Origin: Symbiobacteriaceae bacterium
Lineage (GTDB): Bacteria > Bacillota > JAAYKD01 > WRDA01
Length of the DNA: 10,031 nucleotides
Direction: 5' to 3'
Assembly (NCBI GenBank): GCA_009779515.1
Contig: WREE01000069.1
Coordinates: 1-10,031 of the forward strand
Notes under the pieces: generated by a model
Databases searched by the model: none
The model's input: only the letters and a program-made list of their open reading frames with translations
What the model was told of the DNA's origin: nothing
In this document: in pieces, positions 1-6,042 of the stretch
How the letters are laid out: every line of letters begins with the position of its first letter
Numbering within the stretch: position 1 is the stretch's first letter
Translations under genes and position numbers: made by a program

Positions 1-1
1 A

Positions 2-1210
2 CCCACCTTGCCGGAGCGGCTCCAAGGCATAGCGGTTGGTCCTTACCGCGCTTTGGCACAGGCTCTGGGGAGACAGAATGCTCTCTCTACTCGCTACCTG
101 GTAGATAACAGTCGGGTGAGCGATCATCACGCCATCATACCTACCGAGGAACCGGTAAACTTGAACAAACTGTCACCTCAGGAACGTAATATATTCGACT
201 TGGTAGCTCGCCGCTTTCTGGCTGTTCTCTCTCCTGGTTATGAGTATGAGGAAACCAAAGCTGTAGTAACCGTCGGCAAGGAACAGTTTCATGTTACCGG
301 GCGTATAGTGCGTAACGCCGGTTGGACGGCTGTATATGATGGTAGTGCTATTAACGAAGAAGGTGGCGACAAGACTGACGACGATGCAAGCCAGCAGCTA
401 CCTCAGTTCAAGCAGGGAGAGAGAGTTAGAGTTAAAAGCTGTAACACCGTAAGCGGTCAGACGAAGCCTCCTGGTAGGTATACCGAAGCCACCCTACTAA
501 CAGCTATGGAACACCCCGAACAACGTTTGCAAGATCGCACTCTTAAAGAAGTGCTACAACAAACCAGTGGTTTGGGCACTCCAGCTACCCGAGCCGATAT
601 CATCGAACGCCTCTTTGCCTCTTTTTATATGGAACGCCGGGGTAAAGAAATTGTCCCCACTTCTAAGGGGGTGCAGCTTATCGCTATGGTGCCTCCTGAG
701 CTTAAATCGGCAGAGCTAACCGCTCGCTGGGAGCAGCAGCTAACCTTAATAAGTAAAAATCAGGTAAATGCTCAAGAATTTATTGCAAGTATGAAGAGCT
801 TTGCTACACGTCTGGTTAAAGAAGTGAGCGAAAGCAGTGTTAAATATATACACAACAACCTAACTCGAGAGAAATGCCCGGAATGTGGCAAGTTTCTCCT
901 GGATGTGCAAGGCAAACGAGGAAAGATGCTGGTTTGCCCCGATCGTACCTGCGGCTACCGCAAAGCTACCAGTCAGCAGAGTCAGGCACGTTGCCCCAAC
1001 TGCCACAAGAGTATGGAGATACGCGGTGAAGGGGAAAAGCGCATTTACGCTTGTGTTTGTGGCTTTCGCCAACGAGTTGCCGATTTTGCTAAAGGAGCAG
1101 CCGCCGCCGGAGCTGCCAAAGGGGAGTTGCAACGCTATTTAAACTCCCAGGATAGTGGCTTAAAGAACAACGCTCTGGCTGAGCAACTGTTAAAGCTAAA
1201 GTTGCCATAA
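2..1210 (+). CDS. topB: DNA topoisomerase III, C-terminal part (5' end outside window)
   Basis: A type IA topoisomerase, which relaxes and decatenates DNA by transient single-strand cleavage. The frame is open from base 2, so the gene enters from the left; 402 residues are visible. The topoisomerase III signature SDHHAIIPT (about nt 119-145) is present, followed by TEATLLTAMEHP, GLGTPATRADIIERL and PTSKGVQLI, all typical of the family core. The C-terminus carries two zinc-binding modules, CPEC...CPDRTC (about nt 875-950) and CPNC...CVC (about nt 993-1065). The catalytic tyrosine (family motif around YPRT) should lie a short way upstream of the window and cannot be checked. The gene ends in TAA, and no clear terminator follows. 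Topoisomerase I is less likely because of the DHHAIIPT and GYEYEET context. Whether this is the housekeeping copy or one from an integrative element cannot be told here. Confidence 0.92.
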   Translation, partial: PTLPERLQGIAVGPYRALAQALGRQNALSTRYLVDNSRVSDHHAIIPTEEPVNLNKLSPQERNIFDLVARRFLAVLSPGYEYEETKAVVTVGKEQFHVTGRIVRNAGWTAVYDGSAINEEGGDKTDDDASQQLPQFKQGERVRVKSCNTVSGQTKPPGRYTEATLLTAMEHPEQRLQDRTLKEVLQQTSGLGTPATRADIIERLFASFYMERRGKEIVPTSKGVQLIAMVPPELKSAELTARWEQQLTLISKNQVNAQEFIASMKSFATRLVKEVSESSVKYIHNNLTREKCPECGKFLLDVQGKRGKMLVCPDRTCGYRKATSQQSQARCPNCHKSMEIRGEGEKRIYACVCGFRQRVADFAKGAAAAGAAKGELQRYLNSQDSGLKNNALAEQLLKLKLP

Positions 1211-1220
1211 AGTAGGAAGC

Positions 1221-1270
1221 TTACAAGAGCTCCGTTTTTGCACCCTGGTTCCCGTGGCGGAGTAGAAGCC
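1221..1270 (+). repeat. Direct repeat copy 1 (about 50 nt)
   Basis: This segment matches 2392-2441 at 41 of 50 positions when aligned by hand without gaps. The best conserved end is GCGGAGTAGAAGCC. It starts 10 nt after the topB stop codon and lies just downstream of the minus-strand lipoprotein gene, so the two copies bracket that gene. An internal CTCCG (1230-1234) could pair with CGGAG (1258-1262). Confidence 0.75.
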
Positions 1271-1313
1271 TAGTGTCGTGACCCCTACAAACTGCTTGCC
1301 TTTAGTGTGGTCA

Positions 1314-2276
1314 CTAGTCACTCGAAATGTACTTTGGTGTATTAAAGATAATCCATTCATAGAGATAAGGATTGTCCCAATAGCTGCCATCTGAAAACTC
1401 AAGCGAGCGAACGACTACCTTGAAATATTCGCATCCTGCTTCGAAGAAAAGGCTATCAGATACATCGACGGTTGCACCTGGAGCGATGCTAACAGACCCA
1501 CCAGTACGTTTGTCATTGAGAACATAATGGTCATAGGGCGATGTTGAAACGGGAAAACCATTACGGTCATATTGCAAAACCATAAAAGAAGACCTAGTGA
1601 TTACTTTATCACCATTATTTGTCAAACTAAGCGTTAAGTCGTCGGAGTTGCTGAACTGGTTGCGATTTACCTTGCCGTAGCGACCATGCAATGGTGACGC
1701 AGTTTCAGCCTTTAGTGCTGGTTCCGCCAGACCCTCAATCTGTTTGTTATATTCATTTAAACTAAACGATGATTTTACTTGTTTTACCCACTGATCAGTA
1801 TTCTTGGCCTTCCAAGTGTCGCCATTAATAAAACTTATTTCGGCTACAGTTGCCACTGCATAACTTCCAGAGCTTCCGTACCACTTCCCCATTTTCTTCT
1901 CACCTGGCATGAGATTGGCATCAGAAGATTTAGCTCTGGAGGAATCACCAAGAGGGAGCCCGTTTCGGTCTAAGACGATGTATTCCAAAACATATTCAAG
2001 AATCGGTTTATCAGAGGTGTTTTCCACAAGAAAGAACCGATCTCCCTTATAAATGTAGCCGTAGATTAAGCATAAATCATCTGAGATGGTAAATGAAGGC
2101 CCTGATGTTGTGGCTGGCTGTGTAATCGCTGTTTGCACGGTGGTACCGGGACTAGTTGCAGATGGCTGCTGACTATTCGGAGGTATCGTACCACCCATAA
2201 TGCTGGGAGTGCTTTCACATGAAGATAACAATAACACGGATAATACTAGCGCGAATACAATAAATGTGCGGTTCAT
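1314..2276 (-). CDS. Predicted secreted lipoprotein with two tandem related domains
   Basis: A 320-residue protein of unknown function. The N-terminus is a lipoprotein signal peptide: MNRT, a hydrophobic stretch (residues 5-17), then the lipobox LSSC with the lipidated cysteine at residue 20. A Ser/Thr/Pro-rich linker (about 21-62) would hold the rest off the membrane. The remainder appears to be two related beta-rich domains. DRNGLP (103-108) recurs as DRNGFP (237-242), LMPGEKK as IAPGATV, and ISFINGDTW (147-155) as LEFSDGSYW (292-300), each followed within a few residues by another Trp. The second half resembles DUF5780/FxLYD-like cell-surface modules, but this is a by-eye judgement. The ATG at 2276 is preferred over an in-frame GTG at 2282 because AAGGAGG (2286-2292) is 9 nt from the ATG and only 3 nt from the GTG. 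The gene stands alone between two direct repeats and looks AT-richer than the operon to the right. Confidence 0.85.
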   Translation of the reverse strand: MNRTFIVFALVLSVLLLSSCESTPSIMGGTIPPNSQQPSATSPGTTVQTAITQPATTSGPSFTISDDLCLIYGYIYKGDRFFLVENTSDKPILEYVLEYIVLDRNGLPLGDSSRAKSSDANLMPGEKKMGKWYGSSGSYAVATVAEISFINGDTWKAKNTDQWVKQVKSSFSLNEYNKQIEGLAEPALKAETASPLHGRYGKVNRNQFSNSDDLTLSLTNNGDKVITRSSFMVLQYDRNGFPVSTSPYDHYVLNDKRTGGSVSIAPGATVDVSDSLFFEAGCEYFKVVVRSLEFSDGSYWDNPYLYEWIIFNTPKYISSD

Positions 2277-2285
2277 TTTCACTTT

Positions 2286-2292
2286 CCTCCTT
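2286..2292 (-). promoter_or_regulatory. Ribosome binding site that decides the lipoprotein start
   Basis: AAGGAGG on the minus strand, 9 nt before the ATG at 2276. It is only 3 nt before the alternative GTG at 2282, which is too close. Confidence 0.75.
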
Positions 2293-2297
2293 ATGCT

Positions 2298-2313
2298 CCC
2301 AGTTCAAACTGGG
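2298..2313 (-). promoter_or_regulatory. Short hairpin in the lipoprotein leader
   Basis: CCCAGT TCAA ACTGGG forms a perfect 6-bp stem with a 4-nt loop, just upstream of the lipoprotein ribosome binding site. It could be an operator, an mRNA-stability hairpin or chance. No T-run follows on the minus strand, so it is not a standard terminator. Confidence 0.35.
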
Positions 2314-2391
2314 GTTTAATTCTGGTAAATAATTCGATCCTTCGTACTTACCTTTGGTCATGCAATTAGGGCTCTTATTATGCCTTTTATG

Positions 2392-2441
2392 TTACAGGAG
2401 CTACGCTCCTGCACCAAAGTTCCCGTAGCGGAGTAGAAGCC
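2392..2441 (+). repeat. Direct repeat copy 2 (about 50 nt)
   Basis: Second copy of the repeat at 1221-1270 (41 of 50 identical), in the same orientation. It lies 115 nt upstream of the lipoprotein start codon. The left part holds a perfect hairpin, AGGAGC TAC GCTCCT (2396-2410). GCTACG (2400-2405) could alternatively pair with CGTAGC (2424-2429). The right end, GGAGTAGAAGCC, is also one arm of the inverted repeat ending at 2488. Confidence 0.75.
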
Positions 2442-2488
2442 CGTTTCTATCATGCCATGGGTGAACGCAGTTTATGGGCTTCTACTCC
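2430..2488. repeat. 13-bp perfect inverted repeat
   Basis: GGAGTAGAAGCCC (2430-2442) is the exact reverse complement of 2476-2488, with 33 nt between the arms. The left arm is the conserved end of direct repeat copy 2. The right arm is therefore a third, inverted occurrence of the same core, and it overlaps the stop codon of the possible small ORF at 2482-2661. The arms could form a long hairpin in RNA, but no T-run follows on either side. Confidence 0.7.
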
Positions 2489-2661
2489 AACGATAATAAT
2501 TTGCGGACTTCTTTGGTCTGGTTATAGGTCTGAAGCATACGCCAATAGGAATTTTGGGCAACATCCTCCACCAAGCAACACTCATAACCAAAAGAGTAGG
2601 TAGGTGTCAACAAGCGCGATGGAGTGAAAAGAAACTTCGACACTTTCTTAAAGAACATCAT
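2482..2661 (-). CDS. Possible small protein, 59 aa, unrecognised
   Basis: A minus-strand ORF starting with ATG ATG at 2661 and ending in TAG at 2482-2484. The product starts MMFFKKVSKFLFTPSRLL and ends TKEVRKLLSLE. It has a basic, Phe-rich N-terminus, a CysCys pair at residues 28-29 and a helical-looking charged C-terminus. I do not recognise the family. The main support is AGGGGG (2670-2675), exactly 8 nt before the first ATG. The amino-acid composition also looks protein-like. The stop codon falls inside the right arm of the 13-bp inverted repeat, so the repeat may have cut short a longer gene, or the ORF may belong to a small repeated element. No convincing promoter was found. It could also be a degraded fragment or chance. 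Confidence 0.4.
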   Translation of the reverse strand: MMFFKKVSKFLFTPSRLLTPTYSFGYECCLVEDVAQNSYWRMLQTYNQTKEVRKLLSLE

Positions 2662-2757
2662 GTTATATACCCCCTATTTATATTTTATGCCGCATGGTTT
2701 GTTCAGCTGGCGAGGCATATTGTAAATCAAAACTGGGTAGAGAGTATAAAATCGCCT

Positions 2758-2773
2758 TAGATAACGTTATCTA
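2758..2773. repeat. Perfect 16-bp palindrome
   Basis: TAGATAACGTTATCTA is its own reverse complement, with no central spacer. That fits a protein-binding dyad better than an RNA hairpin. It abuts the next inverted repeat and lies about 100 nt upstream of the possible 59-aa ORF. No binding protein can be named. Confidence 0.6.
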
Positions 2774-2796
2774 GGCACTAAAAGTTTTTAGTGCCT
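2773..2796. repeat. Near-perfect 24-nt inverted repeat
   Basis: AGGCACTAAAA and TTTTAGTGCCT are perfect 11-nt arms around a 2-nt centre. In RNA this would fold as a 9-10 bp stem with a small loop. A terminator is possible, but neither side has a clean T-run after the stem. Confidence 0.55.
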
Positions 2797-2815
2797 CCAA
2801 AACGCTTTTCGTGAC

Positions 2816-2844
2816 AAAAAAAGGCTACACCCTATGGTGCAGCC
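2816..2844 (-). terminator. Rho-independent terminator of the zinc-ribbon gene
   Basis: Read on the minus strand: GGCTGCACC, loop ATAG, GGTGTAGCC, then seven T. The stem is 9 bp with one G-T wobble and is GC-rich. It lies about 130 nt past the stop codon of the minus-strand gene at 2978-3472. No other gene lies between, so that transcript should end here. Confidence 0.8.
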
Positions 2845-2849
2845 TGCGG

Positions 2850-2868
2850 CTGAAGACAAAGTCTTCAG
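2850..2868. repeat. Hairpin, 8-bp perfect stem
   Basis: CTGAAGAC AAA GTCTTCAG has perfect 8-nt arms and a 3-nt loop. It lies in the 3' untranslated part of the zinc-ribbon transcript, just ahead of the terminator hairpin. Confidence 0.6.
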
Positions 2869-2873
2869 TCTCT

Positions 2874-2898
2874 CGCCTTAAGAGTACGCTCTTCGGCG
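2874..2898. repeat. Hairpin with internal loop
   Basis: CGCC (2874-2877) pairs with GGCG (2895-2898), and AAGAG (2880-2884) with CTCTT (2889-2893), around loop TACG with a small internal loop. The AAGAGTACGCTCTT core resembles AGGAGCTACGCTCCT at 2396-2410, suggesting a shared short-hairpin family. Confidence 0.5.
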
Positions 2899-2977
2899 AA
2901 TTAAGTTATGTTCTTGCCATTAAATTTGCTTTTTGACGCACAAGTCGCCCAAAAGCGGATGTGTGTACTATCCCACC

Positions 2978-3472
2978 CTAAGGGAAGCGATGCCCGCACT
3001 CGCCACAAAACTTTGCTCCGACGGCTACTTGGACACCACAACTGGGGCAGGCTTGGGTTTCGGGAAGCTCCATTTTAGTGCCGCACTCCGCGCAAAATTT
3101 AGTGCCCACAGGGTTAGGTTTACCGCAGGAGGGGCAGGGGATGTCACCGGCTGCGACAGCAGCGGCATTAGCCGCAGCAGTCTGAGCCATTTGTCCGGTG
3201 CTTTCTGACTGCAAGCGAGCTATTTCCAGTAAAGCCTCGTCGATAGCTTTGTTATGCTCGTCTATAGAGGCATATAACTCTGCTAATTTAGGTTCCACCA
3301 GCTCTCCGGTTTGGTACAGTTTGTAATAAAACTCGCCAATCTGTTTAAGATCCTCTGCCACGGCAGCTTTTTCGTTGCTAATTTTACCGTTTAGCTTGGT
3401 TACTTCCAAAGCATCGGAGGCTTTGTCGCCAATACTGCGGGCTATGCCGCCTAATCTGTTGATAAAAGACAT
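2978..3472 (-). CDS. Coiled-coil protein with two C-terminal zinc ribbons
   Basis: A 164-residue protein of unknown role. Residues 1-25 look amphipathic. Residues about 27-95 are rich in Ala, Glu, Lys and Leu and should form a helical hairpin or coiled coil. An Ala-rich linker (about 96-110) leads to two zinc ribbons: Cys113, Cys116, Cys127, Cys130, and Cys142, Cys145, Cys156, Cys159. Each reads CPSCG...G.KFC.ECG, the common double-zinc-ribbon pattern of Firmicutes. There is no signal peptide or membrane segment, so it is probably cytoplasmic. The zinc ribbons suggest binding to protein or nucleic acid, but no function can be assigned. AAGGAG sits 9 nt before the ATG. It is transcribed divergently from the cupin/butyrate kinase genes across 127 nt and ends at the terminator at 2816-2844. 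It would be annotated as a zinc-ribbon domain-containing protein. Confidence 0.88.
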   Translation of the reverse strand: MSFINRLGGIARSIGDKASDALEVTKLNGKISNEKAAVAEDLKQIGEFYYKLYQTGELVEPKLAELYASIDEHNKAIDEALLEIARLQSESTGQMAQTAAANAAAVAAGDIPCPSCGKPNPVGTKFCAECGTKMELPETQACPSCGVQVAVGAKFCGECGHRFP

Positions 3473-3599
3473 AATAAACCGCTCCTTTTGTAGATTTAAC
3501 AGTCTCCTATGATGATACTTTGGGATATTCTACACAAGTAGGCCTAAAGCCTTCTCGAGCTAGCCCAGAAAAGTAAAAAGAGCAAAGGTGGTATTCTAT
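3473..3599. promoter_or_regulatory. Divergent intergenic region, promoters expected but not located
   Basis: The 127 nt separate the minus-strand zinc-ribbon gene from the plus-strand cupin gene and should hold a promoter for each. A TATGAT (-10 like, plus) and a TAGAAT (-10 like, minus) are visible, but neither has a convincing -35 at 16-18 nt. This is a positional inference only. Confidence 0.3.
3584..3591 (+). promoter_or_regulatory. Ribosome binding site that decides the cupin start
   Basis: AAAGGTGG is 8 nt before the ATG at 3600. An upstream in-frame GTG at 3588 lies inside this site and so cannot be the start. Confidence 0.7.
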
Positions 3600-3917
3600 A
3601 TGCATAATATTTTCGAGCTGCCCGAGCTTCCTCTGGCTCAAGAGCTGGTAACTACCCTAATGCTAGGGAAAAATGTACGCATTGAAAGAATAGTTAGCAC
3701 CGGTCAGGTATCGGATTGGTATAATCAACCGGACACAGAGTATGTTATTTTGCTTCAGGGGGAAGCTACCTTGGAGTATCCCAGCGGCAAAACCGTTAAG
3801 ATGCAAGCGGGGGACACTCTCTTGCTTTTACCTAAAGAAGAACATAGGGTTATCTATACTTCCACAGAGCCATGCTGTATCTGGCTCTGTATTTTTTTCA
3901 CCGCCTTGGTGGGGTGA
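3600..3917 (+). CDS. Small single-domain cupin protein
   Basis: A 105-residue protein starting MHNIFELPELPL. The pattern is that of short stand-alone cupins: NVRIERIVSTGQ, then DWYNQPDTEYVILLQGEATLEY (first cupin strand motif region), then AGDTLLLLPKEEHRVIYTS (second motif) and CIWL near the C-terminus. The classical first metal motif HxH is replaced here by TEY, so metal binding, if any, would rely on few residues such as Glu and the His of EEHRV. The substrate is unknown. It precedes butyrate kinase 1 by 85 nt in the same direction. That is a wider gap than in the rest of the cluster, so cotranscription is plausible but not shown. Lack of a signal peptide points to the cytoplasm. A role as a ligand sensor or small isomerase in the pathway would be a guess. 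Confidence 0.85.
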   Translation: MHNIFELPELPLAQELVTTLMLGKNVRIERIVSTGQVSDWYNQPDTEYVILLQGEATLEYPSGKTVKMQAGDTLLLLPKEEHRVIYTSTEPCCIWLCIFFTALVG

Positions 3918-4002
3918 ACCAGCTCCGGCAGGATTACTGGCGATAAATAGCGAAGGATAATTTATAGACTATAGACATATCAGTAAGATTGCGGGGGACA
4001 AT

Positions 4003-5091
4003 ATGAGCGAAAAAGAAAGCCGGGGAGCCCCACAGCTCATCCTGGCTGTTAACCCTGGCTCCACCTCCACGAAAGTTGCTCTAGCAGAGGGTGGAGAGCT
4101 GTGCTGCGAGGAAACTTTGAGTCACAGCAGCGAAGAGCTGGTTAACTTCAACCATTATCAGGAGCAACTGCATTTCCGCATAGGAGTAGTGGAGGAGTTT
4201 CTCTCCCGCCAAAAGGTGCCTACTTCGCAACTGGCTGCTCTGGTAGGGCGTGGCGGCTTACTCAAGCCTTTACACAGTGGAGCTTATCGGGTAAGCGAAG
4301 CTATGCTCCAAGACCTGGTTTCCGGCAAATATGGCGTCCATGCCTCCAACTTGGGAGGGCAAATTGTCGCCGCTCTGGCCGCTCCCCATAACTTACCTGC
4401 CTTAATTATCGACCCGGTATCGGTAGATGAGTTTTGCCCGGAAGCCAGGTTGTCTGGTTTACCGGAACTCCCCCGACAAAGCATGGTTCATGCTCTGAAC
4501 ACTCGTGCTATAGCACACCGCCATGCAGCCGTTATGGGAGTTACCCTGGATGATTTAAATGTAGTAGTGGCACATTTAGGAGGTGGTATTTCCATAGTCC
4601 CGATTAGGCAAGGGAAGATGATCGACGCTAATAATGCCAACCAAGGGGGTCCTCTCTCTCCGGAACGAGCAGGCACCCTTCCGGTGTATGATCTTGTTCG
4701 CCTCTGCTATAGCGGTAAGTACAACGAGAAAGATATGCTACGCCGGGTAGCCGGTGGAGGAGGGCTTAGCGCTCACCTGGGAGAGAATGATCTCCGCAAA
4801 GTAGAGCAACGAGCTGCTGACGGTGAAGCCCAGGCTGATGCCGTTTTAGAAGCTATGTATTACCAAATAGCCAAGGAAATTGGGGCTATGGCTGTTACTC
4901 TTAAGGGACAATGCTCAGCCATTCTGCTTACTGGTGGCATGGCCTATAGCCAGCGCCTGCGAAGCACCCTGGAACAATATCTGGCCTGGCTGGCTCCTAT
5001 CTTCCCTTACCCTGGTGAAGAGGAGCTCCGAGCTCTGGTAGAAGGAGCCTGGCGAGTACTCCAGGGGTGGGAAGTAATAAACGAGTATTAA
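4003..5091 (+). CDS. buk: Butyrate kinase (paralogue 1, divergent)
   Basis: An ASKHA-fold acid kinase of the acetate/butyrate kinase family: acyl phosphate + ADP gives carboxylate + ATP. At 362 residues it has normal family length. Visible motifs are NPGSTSTK (residues 17-24, phosphate-binding loop), GRGGLLKP (82-89), AHLGGGIS (190-197), SPERAG and LLTGGMAY (308-315, adenosine-binding end). It departs from the usual family pattern after HLGGGIS. The common VGAH is IVPI, the DVNN-x-L-x-GEGPF stretch reads DANNANQGGPL and is one residue shorter, and the usual YLGTN reads HLGEN. Buk2 in this same window keeps the usual forms. The core fold and phosphate loop are intact, so it is probably active, perhaps on other acyl phosphates. 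GGGGGA precedes the ATG. It ends 12 nt before ptb, whose ribosome binding site overlaps its stop codon. Confidence 0.9.
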   Translation: MSEKESRGAPQLILAVNPGSTSTKVALAEGGELCCEETLSHSSEELVNFNHYQEQLHFRIGVVEEFLSRQKVPTSQLAALVGRGGLLKPLHSGAYRVSEAMLQDLVSGKYGVHASNLGGQIVAALAAPHNLPALIIDPVSVDEFCPEARLSGLPELPRQSMVHALNTRAIAHRHAAVMGVTLDDLNVVVAHLGGGISIVPIRQGKMIDANNANQGGPLSPERAGTLPVYDLVRLCYSGKYNEKDMLRRVAGGGGLSAHLGENDLRKVEQRAADGEAQADAVLEAMYYQIAKEIGAMAVTLKGQCSAILLTGGMAYSQRLRSTLEQYLAWLAPIFPYPGEEELRALVEGAWRVLQGWEVINEY

Positions 5092-5103
5092 GGAGGTTGT
5101 TCC

Positions 5104-6009
5104 ATGATTCGTTCTTTTGCCGAACTGTACCAAGCCACTTCATCTCTCCCCAAACGACGAATGGCAGTAGCGGCAGCTCACGATTTAGAAGTGCTGCAAG
5201 CGGTCTGCGATGCTGCTGAGCGCAACCTGGTGGATGTCACCCTAGTGGGAGACGCTGCTAAAACTAAAGAGCTAGCCGCCGAGCATCAGTTAGATATCAG
5301 TGCTATGGAGCTTATCGACATGGTAGAGTTACCAGCCGCCGCTAGGGAAGCCGTGCGCTTGGTATCTTCTGGAGCCGCCCATATGCTCATGAAAGGTATT
5401 GTGGACACAGCAACACTACTACGTCAGGTCTTGGATGCCGAAATAGGGCTACGCACTGGCAGGCTCCTCTGCCACGTAGCTGTGATGGAGATACCCCAGT
5501 TAGGTCGTCTTCTCCTCATGAGCGACGGTGGCATGGTGATCGCTCCTACCTTAGAGCAAAAGGTGGATATGCTAAAAAACTGCTTTGATGTCGCTAAAGG
5601 GTTAGGGATTGAACTGCCTAAAGCGGTTCCTGTTACTGCTCTGGAGCAAGTTAATCCCAAAATGCCGGCTACGGTAGATGCTGCCGCGCTGCAGGAGCGT
5701 TGGCAAGCCGGTGAATTTGGCGAAGGGGTCATGGTCAGCGGTCCTTTAGCTTTTGATGGTGCCTTAGACGAAGAAGCCGCTCGCCACAAAGGGATTACCG
5801 ACCCGGTAGCCGGGCATGCCGATATTCTACTCATGCCTTATATCGAAGTAGGTAACGTCTTCTACAAAGCTCTGGTGCGCTATGCCGATATTAAAGTATC
5901 GGGCATTATTGTGGGTGCCAAAGCTCCCATTGTCTTGGTATCCCGTGCCGATTCTCCGGAAGCTAAGTGTAATTCTATCGCTTTGGCTTCCTATCTGGCG
6001 AAAATATAA
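5104..6009 (+). CDS. ptb: Phosphate butyryltransferase (phosphotransbutyrylase)
   Basis: Catalyses acyl-CoA + phosphate = acyl phosphate + CoA, the step that feeds butyrate kinase. At 301 residues it has typical length for Ptb and is shorter than most Pta. Family features of the PTA/PTB fold include HMLMKG (93-98), CHVAVMEIP, SDGGMVIAPTLEQK (from 140), GPLAFDGALD, KGITDPVAGHADILLMP and the C-terminal GAKAPIVLVSRADS..K..SIALA. AAGGAGG (5090-5096) is 7 nt before the ATG and overlaps the buk1 stop codon, suggesting coupled translation. With two kinases, a leucine dehydrogenase and an oxoacid oxidoreductase around it, the physiological substrates are probably isovaleryl-, isobutyryl- and 2-methylbutyryl-CoA. 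Butyryl-CoA cannot be excluded. Confidence 0.92.
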   Translation: MIRSFAELYQATSSLPKRRMAVAAAHDLEVLQAVCDAAERNLVDVTLVGDAAKTKELAAEHQLDISAMELIDMVELPAAAREAVRLVSSGAAHMLMKGIVDTATLLRQVLDAEIGLRTGRLLCHVAVMEIPQLGRLLLMSDGGMVIAPTLEQKVDMLKNCFDVAKGLGIELPKAVPVTALEQVNPKMPATVDAAALQERWQAGEFGEGVMVSGPLAFDGALDEEAARHKGITDPVAGHADILLMPYIEVGNVFYKALVRYADIKVSGIIVGAKAPIVLVSRADSPEAKCNSIALASYLAKI

Positions 6010-6028
6010 CCATCCAAATATATTGCGT

Positions 6029-6034
6029 AAGGAG
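6029..6034 (+). promoter_or_regulatory. Ribosome binding site that decides the leucine dehydrogenase start
   Basis: AAGGAG lies 8 nt before the ATG at 6043. It is only 2 nt before the upstream ATG at 6037, so the later ATG is chosen. Confidence 0.75.
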
Positions 6035-6042
6035 AGATGGGG

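Larger units (their letters stand above)
2662..2977. other. Noncoding, hairpin-rich interval
   Basis: No gene is supported here. The left 95 nt is AT-rich and holds only the ribosome binding site of the possible small ORF. From 2758 to 2898 the DNA is almost entirely inverted repeats: five successive hairpins, one of them a clear minus-strand terminator, listed separately. The last ~80 nt before the zinc-ribbon stop codon shows nothing recognisable. Confidence 0.6.

Noticed and set aside
2280..2282. GTG start for the lipoprotein two codons upstream
   Set aside because: It is only 3 nt from the AAGGAGG site; the ATG at 2276 has proper spacing.
1221..2488. Repeat copies as ends of an insertion sequence or a CRISPR array
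   Set aside because: No transposase is encoded between or beside them, and the copies are far apart with a gene between, so there is no array spacing.
2554..2760. Plus-strand ORF of 68 codons
   Set aside because: It begins with TTG without a ribosome binding site and overlaps the better supported minus-strand small ORF.
3938..3953. TGGC...GC pattern upstream of buk1 resembling a sigma-54 promoter, attractive because Bacillus bkd uses sigma-54
   Set aside because: The GG and GC pairs are 9 nt apart instead of 10, the -24 box lacks the CAC and the -12 box reads AGC instead of TTGC. No BkdR-like regulator is in the window.
3742..3960. Second reading frame at the cupin 3' end, possibly indicating a frameshift
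   Set aside because: The cupin frame keeps the family pattern through CIWL and ends at a natural length, so no frameshift is needed.
5424..5834. Minus-strand ORF of 136 codons
   Set aside because: It lies wholly inside ptb, whose family motifs are intact, and has a low-complexity Ser/Pro composition typical of an antisense shadow.
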